Shown: in pieces, positions 16,413-25,804 of the stretch
Numbering within the stretch: position 1 is the stretch's first letter
Layout: each line of letters opens with the position of its first letter
NCBI RefSeq assembly: GCF_025150745.1
Contig: NZ_CP102282.1
Coordinates: 1,189,501-1,253,500, forward strand
DNA: 64,000 nt
Origin: Eubacterium ventriosum
GTDB lineage: Bacteria; Bacillota; Clostridia; Lachnospirales; Lachnospiraceae
Reading direction: 5' to 3'
Notes under the pieces: generated by a model
Seen by the model: the letters and a program-made list of their open reading frames with translations, nothing else
Told to the model about the DNA's origin: nothing
Database searches by the model: none
Program-made: the position numbers and the translations under genes

Positions 16413-17699
16413 ATGGGAATAATATTTCATATTGATGTAAATTCAGCTTATTTAAGTTGGACAGCAGTAAAGTTGCTTAAAGAAGCAACAAAAGATGAAA
16501 AGAAAATCGACATACGAAATATTCCTGCCATCATAGGCGGTGACAGGGAAAAGCGACACGGAATAGTTTTGGCAAAATCCATCTCCGCAAAAAAGTTTGG
16601 AATAGTTACAGGTGAGCCTATAGCCAATGCGTTGCAAAAGTGCCCTAACATACTGATTGTTCCGCCGGAGCACGGTTATTACAATGAACAAAGCCATAAA
16701 CTAATGAATTTGCTTAGAACATTTACACCTGACATTGAGCAGGTAAGCGTGGATGAGTGCTATATGGATTTTTCGGGAATACAAAACGAGTATCCATCGC
16801 CATTAGCATGTGCGTACAAAATAAAAGACACAGTAAAAGAGAAACTTGGCTTCACCGTAAACGTAGGAATATCCGATGTGAAAGTTTTGGCAAAAATGGC
16901 ATCAGATTTTACTAAGCCTGACAAAGTTCATACATTATATAGAAGAGAAATAAAAGAAAAAATGTGGCAATTACCTGTTGAAGAACTCTATATGGCAGGT
17001 AAATCAAGTGTAAACACGTTACACAAACTTGGAATATACAATATTGGCCAACTGGCAACAAGCCCTGAATATATTTTGGAGGCGCATCTGAAAAAGCATG
17101 GAAAAATACTTTGGGAATACGCCAATGGAATAGATAAAAGCGTGGTAAATACCAAGCGTGAAGAACTAAAAGGAGTGGGCAACTCCATCACATTGCCATA
17201 TGACCTTGATAATATGGAAGAAATAGAAAAAATCCTACTTCAACTGTCAGAAAAAGTAGCTGGTAGACTTCGAAAAGGAAAACAAATGGCAAAAACAGTA
17301 GCTGTAGAAGTGAAATATAACGACTTCATAAAAGCATCAAGGCAGACAACACTTGATAGATGCACAGACTCAGGCACAGAAATATACCAGCTCTCAAAAG
17401 AACTTTTTAGAGAACTTTGGGAAAAAGACGGAAACAAAAGCGTGCGCCTGCTTGGAATACGAACCGCCAACTTAGAAGAACAGGGAGCATTAGAACAAAT
17501 GTCCATAATGGACATAATGGCGCAAACTACAAAAAAACAACAAAACGCCACAACCAACATATCCAGAGAAAAAATGAAAAAACTGGACAAGGCACTAGAT
17601 GCCATCAAAAACAAATACGGCGAGGACAAAATAAAAAGAGCAAGCCTGTTAGCTGAGCAAACAGTAGACATGAAAAACAAAAAATACTATGAAGAATAA
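16413..17699 (+). CDS. dinB: Y-family DNA polymerase (DNA polymerase IV)
   Basis: The 428-residue protein has the Y-family palm residues: Asp8 in FHIDVNSAY and Asp114-Glu115 in SVDECYMDF. It also has the helix-hairpin-helix thumb (YMAGKSSVNTLHKLGIYNIGQL) and a little-finger domain at about 235-350. It performs low-fidelity bypass synthesis past DNA lesions. A C-terminal extension of about 60 residues is rich in Lys and Gln and lacks a clear clamp-binding motif that I can name. A weak AAGGATGG site precedes the start. Codon use in the last third is more A-rich than in its neighbours. Confidence 0.94.
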   Translation: MGIIFHIDVNSAYLSWTAVKLLKEATKDEKKIDIRNIPAIIGGDREKRHGIVLAKSISAKKFGIVTGEPIANALQKCPNILIVPPEHGYYNEQSHKLMNLLRTFTPDIEQVSVDECYMDFSGIQNEYPSPLACAYKIKDTVKEKLGFTVNVGISDVKVLAKMASDFTKPDKVHTLYRREIKEKMWQLPVEELYMAGKSSVNTLHKLGIYNIGQLATSPEYILEAHLKKHGKILWEYANGIDKSVVNTKREELKGVGNSITLPYDLDNMEEIEKILLQLSEKVAGRLRKGKQMAKTVAVEVKYNDFIKASRQTTLDRCTDSGTEIYQLSKELFRELWEKDGNKSVRLLGIRTANLEEQGALEQMSIMDIMAQTTKKQQNATTNISREKMKKLDKALDAIKNKYGEDKIKRASLLAEQTVDMKNKKYYEE

Positions 17700-17815
17700 C
17701 AAAAAACAAAAGCAAAAAATTTAAGTAAGATTATAAAATAAAAGATACAAACAGAAAAAACAAACAATTTGGCAATGGAAGATGGTAGCAATTTTGCCAA
17801 CAAAAGGAGACTGAA

Positions 17816-18325
17816 ATGAAAAAAAACATTGTATTAATAGGTATGCCGGGAGTAGGAAAAAGCACAATAGGAGTAATAATTGCAAAAATACTGGGATATC
17901 AGTTTATAGATGCTGACCTTGTAATTCAGGAGCAGTACGGCAAACTTTTGAAAGAAATCATAGCTGAGCGTGGAACAGAGGGTTTTGTTCAGGTAGAAAA
18001 TGACGTGAACAAGTCATTGAATCCTGAGAAGGCAGTAATTTCCACAGGAGGAAGCGTTGTTTACTGCACAGAGGCAATGGAACATTTATCAGAAATAGCA
18101 ACAATAGTTTATTTAAAATTAGACCTATACTCTTTAGAGAGAAGATTAGGAAATCTTAAGCAGCGTGGGGTGGTTTTAAAAGAAGGACAGACATTAAAGG
18201 ACCTTTATGATGAAAGAGGTCCTTTATATGAAAAATATGCTGATATTGTTATTAGCGAAAATCATTGTTCTGTTGAAAAAACAGTTGATAAGGTTGTAAC
18301 AAAATTACGTCAGAGGGGATTTTAG
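17816..18325 (+). CDS. aroK: Shikimate kinase-like P-loop kinase
   Basis: The 169-residue protein has normal shikimate kinase size, Walker A GMPGVGKST (8-16), a DAD motif where the substrate Asp lies, and the lid-side RGPLYEKYAD segment. Two family features differ: the GGG motif reads STGGSVVY, and the segment that normally carries the shikimate-binding Arg (ExxFR) reads EGFVQ. AAAAGGAG precedes the ATG. Shikimate kinase phosphorylates shikimate for aromatic amino-acid synthesis. The changes leave open a different small-molecule substrate. No other aro gene is nearby. Confidence 0.75.
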   Translation: MKKNIVLIGMPGVGKSTIGVIIAKILGYQFIDADLVIQEQYGKLLKEIIAERGTEGFVQVENDVNKSLNPEKAVISTGGSVVYCTEAMEHLSEIATIVYLKLDLYSLERRLGNLKQRGVVLKEGQTLKDLYDERGPLYEKYADIVISENHCSVEKTVDKVVTKLRQRGF

Positions 18326-18411
18326 AACAAATTATATAATTTGCTAAAACAAAAAATACATACGGATATTAGCTAAAAGAATAGAACATTTATTTTTAGG
18401 GGGATAAAATA

Positions 18412-19059
18412 ATGTTTATTAATAAAAAATCACATAAAAGCGCTTTCGTCTGCATAGCAGTATTTATGGTGACTATGATTATGATTTTGACTTTTTACCA
18501 ATTGGCAGTTGAAATATATGCATATGGATTTATTGCAAAAAATAATGACTACCGGGTGAAAGAGAGTACAGCAAAGGTTCTAACATTAAAAGAAAATCAT
18601 AAAGCCATTAACATAGAAAATATAAATGTTAATAGCAAAACAAAAGTTATTAACAAGAAAAATATAAATGTTAATAATTTCGTTTTGAAAAAACCGGTAA
18701 AGGGTGGAATTACCACATCAGGTTTTGGAGATACAATTTCAAGAACTGCAAGTCATAATGGACACGATTGGGCTGTTAATACAGGCACAAAGGTGAGAGC
18801 GGCAGCAGAGGGCGTGGTTGAATTGGCTTATTTTAGTGAAAGTTATGGTTATAATATTTTGATTAATCATAATAACGGGTTCAAAACCAGATATGCCCAC
18901 CTTTCGGAAGTGAAAGTTTCAAAGGGAGAAAAAGTTGAACAAAGTCAGGTCATAGCACTTAGCGGTTCCACAGGGTTTAGCACTGGACCACATCTTCACT
19001 TTGAAGTTGTAAAGGATGGAAAAAGGGTTAATCCTATTGAGTATGTTAGTAACAGGTAA
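18412..19059 (+). CDS. Membrane-anchored M23 (LytM) peptidase-like protein
   Basis: The 215-residue protein has one N-terminal membrane span (about 14-36), a linker with a repeated NINVN motif, and an M23 domain at about 95-212. The zinc ligands are visible in HNGHDWAV and in GPHLHFEV, with YAHLS between them. M23 enzymes cut peptide cross-links in peptidoglycan; LytM-type proteins in spore formers also act at the engulfing forespore membrane (SpoIIQ/SpoIVFA-like). All ligands appear present, so it may be active. A TAGGGGG site precedes the ATG. Confidence 0.88.
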   Translation: MFINKKSHKSAFVCIAVFMVTMIMILTFYQLAVEIYAYGFIAKNNDYRVKESTAKVLTLKENHKAINIENINVNSKTKVINKKNINVNNFVLKKPVKGGITTSGFGDTISRTASHNGHDWAVNTGTKVRAAAEGVVELAYFSESYGYNILINHNNGFKTRYAHLSEVKVSKGEKVEQSQVIALSGSTGFSTGPHLHFEVVKDGKRVNPIEYVSNR

Positions 19060-19162
19060 CACATTTTGAAAATTATCATAATGTAATAATATAGTAAAGC
19101 ACAATTTATAAAAATTGACCAAAAAAATCGCTGAAATTTATATATATTGTGCTTTTATTATG

Positions 19163-19190
19163 TTTACAAAGATAGATATTGTGCTATAAT
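19163..19190 (+). promoter_or_regulatory. Sigma-A-type promoter of murA
   Basis: TTTACA (19163-19168), a 16-base spacer and TATAAT (19185-19190), about 97 bases before the murA start. Confidence 0.7.
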
Positions 19191-19286
19191 TGTGTAGATA
19201 TACAAAGATAATTATTGGTGGGAGAGGGCTTAATTGTGACCAATCCCTGTTTGATATAAAATATACATATATACCGGGAGTAAAGA

Positions 19287-20579
19287 ATGGAACGTTTTGT
19301 AATAAAAGGTGGAGTAGCACTTAATGGCGAAGTTGAAATAGGCGGAGCAAAGAATGCTGCATTAGGATTACTTGCTGCAGCAATAATGACAGATGAAGAC
19401 GTGACAATAGAGAATTTGCCTGATGTTAGTGATATTAATCAGTTGATAGATGCTATTGCAAACATTGGAGCAACAGTTAATAGAATAGATAGACATACAG
19501 TAACAATTAACGGAAAAACAATTAGAACACATGTAGTAGAATATGAGCAAATGAGAAAGATTAGAGCTTCATATTATCTGCTTGGTGCTCTTTTGGGCAA
19601 GTTTAACAAGGCAGAGGTTGCTCTTCCGGGTGGATGCGCAATCGGTAGCAGACCTATTGACTTGCATCTTAAGGGATTTAGAGCTTTGGGAGCAGATGTT
19701 ATTACTGATCATGGTATGGTTAATGCTCAGGCGGAACGTTTAGTTGGAAACCATATCTTTTTTGACACATCTTCTGTTGGAGCAACAATTAATGTTATGC
19801 TTGCAGCAGTTAGGGCAGAAGGAAAGACAGTAATTGAGAATGCGGCTAAGGAACCTCATGTAGTAGATATTGCCAATATGCTTAACAGTATGGGAGCTAA
19901 TGTAAGAGGTGCCGGAACTGACAAGATTAGAATTGAAGGTGTTCGTGAACTTCACGGAACAGTATATTCAACTATTCCTGACCAGATTGAGGCAGGTACA
20001 TTTATGTGTGCTGCAGCAGCTACAGGTGGGGAAGTTTTGATTAAGAATGTTATTCCTAAACATTTAGAGTGTATTTCAGCTAAGCTTATTGAAATGGGAT
20101 GCACAGTTATAGAATATGATGACGCAGTACGCGTTAAGGCAGGAGATTTCATTAGAAGTGCAAAGATTAAGACTTTGCCTTATCCGGGATTTCCTACAGA
20201 TATGCAACCACAGATGGCAGTTGTTCTTACAATGGCCAACGGTAGCAGTACAGTAACAGAAAGTATTTTTGAAAACAGATTTAAATATGTAGATGAATTG
20301 ACACGTATGGGTGCAATAATGAAGGTAGAAGGCAATACAGCATTTATTACAGGTGTTGGAAGTCTTGCAGGGGCGCAGGTTGCAGCACCAGACCTTAGAG
20401 CAGGAGCAGCACTTGTTATTGCAGGCATGGCAGCTAACGGATTTACAGTAGTAGATGACATTGTTTATATCCAGAGAGGTTACGAAAGATTCGAAGAGAA
20501 GCTTTCAGGTCTTGGAGCAATTATTGCAAAAGTAGATTCTGAAAAAGAAGAGCGCAAGTTTAAATTAAAGGTTGGATGA
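19287..20579 (+). CDS. murA: UDP-N-acetylglucosamine 1-carboxyvinyltransferase
   Basis: The 430-residue enzyme transfers enolpyruvate from PEP to UDP-GlcNAc, the first committed step of peptidoglycan synthesis. The fosfomycin-target Cys117 lies in GGCAIGSRPIDLHL. The start KGGVALNGEVEIGGAKNAAL and the TIPDQIEAGTF segment are typical. Length is normal. A CGGGAG site lies upstream and a consensus promoter stands at 19163-19190. Firmicutes often carry two paralogues (MurA/MurZ); which this is cannot be fixed from sequence alone. Confidence 0.96.
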   Translation: MERFVIKGGVALNGEVEIGGAKNAALGLLAAAIMTDEDVTIENLPDVSDINQLIDAIANIGATVNRIDRHTVTINGKTIRTHVVEYEQMRKIRASYYLLGALLGKFNKAEVALPGGCAIGSRPIDLHLKGFRALGADVITDHGMVNAQAERLVGNHIFFDTSSVGATINVMLAAVRAEGKTVIENAAKEPHVVDIANMLNSMGANVRGAGTDKIRIEGVRELHGTVYSTIPDQIEAGTFMCAAAATGGEVLIKNVIPKHLECISAKLIEMGCTVIEYDDAVRVKAGDFIRSAKIKTLPYPGFPTDMQPQMAVVLTMANGSSTVTESIFENRFKYVDELTRMGAIMKVEGNTAFITGVGSLAGAQVAAPDLRAGAALVIAGMAANGFTVVDDIVYIQRGYERFEEKLSGLGAIIAKVDSEKEERKFKLKVG

Positions 20580-20669
20580 TTACTTGATTAAAAAAAATCA
20601 ATAAAACTGATTAAAATTGTCACTATACAAACAAATTTGCGTATGTTAATATTAGACCATCCTAAAAAT

Positions 20670-20966
20670 AAAAAGGCTTTGAAAAGGAATAGTAGTTGTT
20701 AAGTGGTTAACAGAGAGCTGTCGGCAGGTGTAAGACAGCAGAAGCGATGCAATGAACTCACCTTGGAGCTGCCGGCTGAATGGTTTGGATAGTAAGACGG
20801 ACGAAGTAATCTTATTATTTCAAGAGTAGGCTTGGACGGATTCCACCGTTAAAGGGAGCGGATGTCAAAGGCATCCTTAGAGAGCATGTATAACATGAAG
20901 CAGAGTGGTACCGCGTAGGTAGAGAATACGTCCCTGCATTTCCTAATTGGAAGTGCAGGGTTTTTT
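20670..20966 (+). ncRNA. Leucine T-box leader with terminator
   Basis: The region has the T-box plan. Stem I includes the AGAGAGCTG motif (about 20710) and a specifier loop GAACTCACC (about 20753), where CTC reads as a leucine codon. The T-box sequence AGAGTGGTACCGCG (20902-20915) follows, then an intrinsic terminator pairing CCCTGCA with TGCAGGG before TTTTTT (20932-20966). Uncharged tRNA-Leu should stabilise the antiterminator and switch on leuA, which starts 118 bases downstream. Confidence 0.93.
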
Positions 20967-21084
20967 CGTTCTGACTGGCGAGAAAGTTAGCAAGCGAACT
21001 ATTTAGTATATTAAGAACCTACCAAATCTTGACATAAGGAAACTAAAAATATATTATTTAATTGATTGAAAAGGAGATTTTAAG

Positions 21085-23073
21085 ATGAATTTTGGAAAGT
21101 ATAAAAGACAGTATTTTATGCCACCTACACCAACATATGATTGGGTTAAGAAAGAATATATAGATAAAGCACCTATTTGGTGTAGTGTAGACTTAAGAGA
21201 CGGAAACCAGGCACTTATAGAGCCAATGAGTTTAGATGAAAAATTAGAGTTTTTCCAGATGTTAGTTAAGATTGGCTTTAAAGAGATTGAAGTAGGTTTC
21301 CCTGCAGCATCAGAAACAGAATATAATTTTATGAGAGCCCTAATTGAACGTGACATGATTCCCGATGATGTTACTGTTCAGGTTTTAACACAGGCAAGAG
21401 AACATATTATTAAGAGAACTTTTGAAGCAGTAAAAGGTGCAAAGCACGCAGTTATTCACTTATATAACTCAACATCCGTGGCACAGCGTGAACAGGTATT
21501 TAAAAAGAGTAAAGATGAAATAAAGAAGATTGCTGTTGACGGAGCAGAATTATTACAGAAGCTTGCTAATGAAGTAGAAGGAAACTTTTCATTTGAATAT
21601 AGCCCTGAAAGTTTTTCAGGCACAGAAATGGATTATGCATTGGAAGTTTGTAATGCAGTGCTTGACGTTTGGAAACCAACACAGGATAACAAGGTTATTA
21701 TTAACTTACCTGCAACAGTTGAAAATGCCATGCCACATGTTTTTGCAACTCAGATTGAATATATGCATAAGAATTTAAAATATCGTGATGCGGTAACTAT
21801 TTCAGTTCATCCTCACAATGACAGAGGTTGTGGTGTTGCAACTGCAGAATTAAGTGTTTTGGCAGGAGCAGACAGAATTGAAGGTACTTTATTTGGAAAT
21901 GGTGAAAGAACAGGTAATGTTGATATAGTTACTTTGGCTATGAACATGATTTCACACGGTGTTGATCCACATCTTGATTTTAGCAACATGCCGGAAATCT
22001 GTGAAATGTATGAACGTGTTACAAGAATGAAAGTTGGACCACGTCAGCCATATGCAGGCGATTTGGTATTTACAGCATTTTCAGGTTCACATCAGGATGC
22101 TATTTCAAAGGGAATGGCTTGCAGAGCAGAAAGCAAAGACGAAACATGGACAGTTCCATATTTACCAATTGATCCTGTAGATGTAGGAAGAACATATGAT
22201 TCTGACGTTATCAGAATTAATAGCCAGTCAGGAAAAGGTGGCGTAAGCTATATCTTAAAACAGAGCTATGGTTTATCCTTACCTGAAAAGATGAGAGAAG
22301 AAGTTGGATATTCAGTTAAAGATGTTTCAGATAAGGAACATAAGGAATTATCACCTGCTTGGGTTTATCAGATTTTTGAAGATAAATATATTAATGATAA
22401 TAGCGTATTTAGTGTTCCTGAAACACATTATGTTCAGAGGAATGGAATTGTTGCAGAAGTAACAATTGCACAGAATGAAGGAACAAGAGTTGTTAAGAGT
22501 ACAGGTAATGGTAGACTTGATGCGGTAAGTAATGCATTTAAACAGTATTTTGATATTAGTTATGAATTATCAGTATACGAAGAGCATTCATTATCAAGAG
22601 GTTCATCATCTAAGGCTGTTTCTTATGTGGGAATAAGCTGTAATGGTAAGATGTATTGGGGTGTTGGTATAGATGAAGATATAATAAAGTCATCTATTTA
22701 TGCACTTACAGTTGCTGTTAACCAATTGGTTGCAGCATCAGGTGAAAAAAAGTTTCAGGATGAAAGATTAACTGAGATTTTGAATTATATTAATACTAAT
22801 TATCTTACAGTAACATTAGATGAGTTAGAAGAACAGTTCCATCTTTCAAAGCCTTATTTGTCAAAATATATAAAGGAAAAATCCGGAAAAACTTTCGGTG
22901 AATTAGTTAAGAATGTTCGTATGAAGAAAGCAAGAACTTTATTAAAGGGTGGCAATATGACAGTTGAATCTATTGCTGAAAAGGTTGGATATCAAAATGT
23001 GGAACATTTTACAAGATTATTTAAAAAGAAATATGGAATGACACCTGTTCAATTCCGTAATGAAGAAAAATAA
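21085..23073 (+). CDS. leuA: 2-isopropylmalate synthase fused to a C-terminal AraC-type DNA-binding domain
   Basis: Residues 1 to about 420 are the catalytic barrel of the longer LeuA type: DLRDGNQAL (36-44) holds the metal and substrate residues, and HPHND (242-246) gives the metal histidines. It condenses acetyl-CoA with 2-oxoisovalerate, the first step of leucine synthesis. Residues about 430-550 match the LeuA regulatory/dimer domain. Residues about 559-662 are a complete two-helix-turn-helix AraC domain: ILNYINTNYLTVTLDELEEQ, HLSKPYLSKYIKEKSGKTF, ESIAEKVGYQNVEHFTRLFK and KYGMTPVQFR. Usual LeuA2 ends near residue 560. There is no stop or frameshift at the junction. AAAGGAG precedes the ATG; a leucine T-box controls it. 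Confidence 0.95.
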   Translation: MNFGKYKRQYFMPPTPTYDWVKKEYIDKAPIWCSVDLRDGNQALIEPMSLDEKLEFFQMLVKIGFKEIEVGFPAASETEYNFMRALIERDMIPDDVTVQVLTQAREHIIKRTFEAVKGAKHAVIHLYNSTSVAQREQVFKKSKDEIKKIAVDGAELLQKLANEVEGNFSFEYSPESFSGTEMDYALEVCNAVLDVWKPTQDNKVIINLPATVENAMPHVFATQIEYMHKNLKYRDAVTISVHPHNDRGCGVATAELSVLAGADRIEGTLFGNGERTGNVDIVTLAMNMISHGVDPHLDFSNMPEICEMYERVTRMKVGPRQPYAGDLVFTAFSGSHQDAISKGMACRAESKDETWTVPYLPIDPVDVGRTYDSDVIRINSQSGKGGVSYILKQSYGLSLPEKMREEVGYSVKDVSDKEHKELSPAWVYQIFEDKYINDNSVFSVPETHYVQRNGIVAEVTIAQNEGTRVVKSTGNGRLDAVSNAFKQYFDISYELSVYEEHSLSRGSSSKAVSYVGISCNGKMYWGVGIDEDIIKSSIYALTVAVNQLVAASGEKKFQDERLTEILNYINTNYLTVTLDELEEQFHLSKPYLSKYIKEKSGKTFGELVKNVRMKKARTLLKGGNMTVESIAEKVGYQNVEHFTRLFKKKYGMTPVQFRNEEK

Positions 23074-23203
23074 TCGGTGTAATGTTATTGATGATATACC
23101 ATCGTATATCGGTGTTTAAAGTGTATTGAGAGCGATGTATTATCGTATAAAAATATTTTAAAGAATATTTTGAATTTTAATGTAATTATATATTAAATGT
23201 GAT

Positions 23204-23241
23204 AAAATGGTGTCAGGGTAATAAAACGGACACCATTTTTT
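23204..23241 (+). terminator. Intrinsic terminator after leuA
   Basis: AAAATGGTGTC pairs with GACACCATTTT around a 14-base loop and runs into TTTTTT. Confidence 0.88.
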
Positions 23242-23262
23242 CAATTTAAGGAGGATAAAAAG

Positions 23263-24234
23263 ATGAAAACAATTAAAACTAAGGTAGTAGCTATTATGCT
23301 TGTTTTAGCATTAGCATTAACAGGGTGTGTCACACAGAAGTCAACAGTAGTTATTAACAGCGATGGAAGTGCTAAGATGACTACAAATATTAAAGTTGAC
23401 AAACAGGCAGCTATTCAGGCCTACATTCAGATGATGAAGTCACAGGGACAGACTGTATCAGAAGCTGAAGTAACAGCTTTGATTACATTAATGCTACCAA
23501 AATTAAAAGATGAAGGTATAGATGTAAAAACTGTTACTGAGAATGGAAAAGATTATTATGTAATTGACTATTCACAGAATATTAAAAAGGGTGATTTACA
23601 GAAAGAATTTGGTGTAGAGGGATTTGATACATATGTTACTACAGATACATTCTATATGAACGGTGACATAATGAAATTATTAGATGCAGAAGATGTGGAC
23701 ATTTTTGCTGCATACAAGGAAATGGGAGTTGAACTTAAGGAAGAAGATATTCAGACAAGCATAACAGTACAGTTCCCTAATGCTATTGTAAGCACTAACG
23801 GAGCTAAGGATGCTTCAAATCCAAATGCAGCAACATTTAGCATTCCTTTAACAGGAAAGGTTAATATGTTTGCTACAACTAAGGCTGGTGTTACAGAAGC
23901 TTCAGTTAAGGCTACAATTAAGAAACTTAACACAGTAAAAGCTACAAAGATTAAATCTTTAAAGGCTAACAAAGTTAAGAAGAATGCTAAGAAAGCTACA
24001 GTTACATTAAAGTTCAAGAAAGTAAAAGGCATTAAGAAATATGAAGTTGAATATTCATTAAAGAAGAACTTTAAGAAGAGCACAGTAAAAACTGCAAAGA
24101 AGACTACATACACAATTAAGAACCTTAAGAAAGGTAAAAAGTACTATGTAAGAGTTAGAGCTACAAAGACTAACTATGCAGGAAATGCTATTTATAGTAA
24201 ATGGGTTAAAAAGTCAGTTAAAACTAAGAAATAA
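23263..24234 (+). CDS. Lipoprotein with C-terminal fibronectin type III-like domain
   Basis: The 323-residue protein has a lipoprotein signal with lipobox LTGC (Cys22), so it is anchored outside the membrane. Residues about 25-215 form a domain I do not recognise (STVVINSDGSAKMTTNIKVD), perhaps related to bacterial LppM-like lipoproteins. Residues about 225-320 are a very Lys-rich FN3-like module (VKGIKKYEVEYSL, YTIKNLKKGKKYYVRVRA) similar to the one in the GH16 enzyme at 54487. AGGAGG precedes the start. Terminators lie on both sides, so it is monocistronic. Confidence 0.8.
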   Translation: MKTIKTKVVAIMLVLALALTGCVTQKSTVVINSDGSAKMTTNIKVDKQAAIQAYIQMMKSQGQTVSEAEVTALITLMLPKLKDEGIDVKTVTENGKDYYVIDYSQNIKKGDLQKEFGVEGFDTYVTTDTFYMNGDIMKLLDAEDVDIFAAYKEMGVELKEEDIQTSITVQFPNAIVSTNGAKDASNPNAATFSIPLTGKVNMFATTKAGVTEASVKATIKKLNTVKATKIKSLKANKVKKNAKKATVTLKFKKVKGIKKYEVEYSLKKNFKKSTVKTAKKTTYTIKNLKKGKKYYVRVRATKTNYAGNAIYSKWVKKSVKTKK

Positions 24235-24264
24235 ACTGTTTTTATGAATTTTGTTTTATTACGT

Positions 24265-24295
24265 AAGGAACCACGCCGGAAGGTGTGGTTCTTTT
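24265..24295 (+). terminator. Intrinsic terminator after the FN3 lipoprotein
   Basis: AGGAACCACGCC pairs with GGTGTGGTTC around GGAA and is followed by TTTT. Confidence 0.82.
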
Positions 24296-24364
24296 ACTAT
24301 CAGAAAATATTATCTATTGACATATATATTGTTTAATGTTATAACTGTCAAGAAAAATAATATT

Positions 24365-24472
24365 TCTCTTATTAAGAGTTGGCGGAGATACAAGGATCTG
24401 TGATGCCACGGCAACCCCCGATTATGATGGAAGGTGCCCACCGGAGCAATGCAATATTGATCAATAAGAGGA
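24365..24472 (+). ncRNA. SAM-I (S-box) riboswitch upstream of metK
   Basis: The aptamer starts and ends with the P1 pair TCTCTTATT/AATAAGAG and has the core AGAGTTGGCGGAGATACA, CTGTGATGCCACGGCAACC, AAGGTGCC and CCGGAGCAA, which are S-box hallmarks. SAM binding should favour the terminator at 24491-24520 and turn off metK. Confidence 0.95.
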
Positions 24473-24490
24473 TTTGAATACCTTGATTTC

Positions 24491-24520
24491 AAGTCCGCTG
24501 TAAAACAGTGGACTTAATTT
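24491..24520 (+). terminator. Expression-platform terminator of the SAM-I riboswitch
   Basis: AAGTCCGCTGT pairs with ACAGTGGACTT around AAA, followed by AATTTTT. It lies 18 bases after the aptamer and about 97 bases before metK. Confidence 0.88.
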
Positions 24521-24616
24521 TTGCTTGTAGTTAACAATAATTTACTTATAGTACTTACGAATGCAATTGATTCGTAAGTTGCAGAAACAAAAGCTTATTT
24601 TCAGAGAGGAGAAAAA

Positions 24617-25804
24617 ATGGAGAAGAGATTATTTACTTCAGAATCAGTAACAGAAGGACATCCGGATAAAATCTGTGATCAGATTTCAGATGCGATTTTA
24701 GATGAACTTATGAGACAGGATCCAATGAGCCGTGTAGCTTGTGAAACAGCTATTACAACAGGTCTTGTACTTGTAATGGGTGAAATTACAACAAAGGGAT
24801 ATGTTGATATTCAGAAAGTTGTAAGGGAAACAATTAGAGAGATTGGTTATGACAGAGCTAAATATGGTTTTGACTGCGATACATGCGGTGTTATTACAGC
24901 TCTTGATGAACAGTCAGCAGATATTGCTTTAGGTGTTGATAAGGCATTAGAAGCAAAAGAAAATAAAATGACAGATGAAGAAATCGATGCTATAGGTGCA
25001 GGCGATCAGGGTATGATGTTTGGTTATGCAACTAACGAAACAGAAGAATATATGCCTTACCCTATTTCATTGGCTCATAAGCTTGCAAGAAAGCTTACAG
25101 AAGTTAGAAAGAATGGTACATTAAAATATTTAAGACCAGATGGAAAGAGCCAGGTAACAGTAGAATATGATGAAAATGGCAAGCCTGCAAGACTTGATGC
25201 TGTTGTTCTTTCAACACAGCATGATCCTGAAGTATCACAGGAACAGATTCATGAAGATATTAAGAAGTATGTATTTGACACTGTATTGCCACAGGATATG
25301 ATTGACGAAAATACTAAGTTCTTCGTTAACCCAACAGGACGTTTTGTAATCGGAGGACCTCACGGAGACAGCGGTCTTACAGGACGTAAGATTATTGTTG
25401 ATACTTATGGTGGATATGCCCGTCACGGCGGTGGAGCTTTCTCAGGAAAAGACTGTACAAAGGTTGACCGTTCAGCAGCTTATGCAGCAAGATATGTTGC
25501 AAAGAATATAGTAGCAGCCGGTTTAGCTGACAAGTGTGAAATCCAGTTATCATACGCAATCGGTGTTGCACATCCAACATCAGTAATGGTAGACACATTT
25601 GGAACAGGAAAACTTAGCGATGAAAAATTAGTAGAAATCATTCGTGAAAACTTTGACCTTAGACCTGCAGGAATCATCAAAATGTTAGACCTTAGAAGAC
25701 CAATCTACAAGCAGACAGCAGCTTATGGCCACTTTGGAAGAAACGACATCGATGTACCTTGGGAAAAGACAGACAAAGTAGAAATGTTAAAAAAATATAT
25801 GTAG
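24617..25804 (+). CDS. metK: S-adenosylmethionine synthetase
   Basis: The 395-residue enzyme makes SAM from methionine and ATP in the cytoplasm. It shows the start [20 protein letters not shown], the ATP-motif [12 protein letters not shown] and the P-loop-like GGAFSGKD segment. Length is normal for the family. GAGAGGAG precedes the ATG. A SAM-I riboswitch stands in front of it, giving feedback control by its own product. The stop codon lies inside the first arm of a structured downstream element (25801-25971). Confidence 0.97.
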   Translation: MEKRLFTSESVTEGHPDKICDQISDAILDELMRQDPMSRVACETAITTGLVLVMGEITTKGYVDIQKVVRETIREIGYDRAKYGFDCDTCGVITALDEQSADIALGVDKALEAKENKMTDEEIDAIGAGDQGMMFGYATNETEEYMPYPISLAHKLARKLTEVRKNGTLKYLRPDGKSQVTVEYDENGKPARLDAVVLSTQHDPEVSQEQIHEDIKKYVFDTVLPQDMIDENTKFFVNPTGRFVIGGPHGDSGLTGRKIIVDTYGGYARHGGGAFSGKDCTKVDRSAAYAARYVAKNIVAAGLADKCEIQLSYAIGVAHPTSVMVDTFGTGKLSDEKLVEIIRENFDLRPAGIIKMLDLRRPIYKQTAAYGHFGRNDIDVPWEKTDKVEMLKKYM

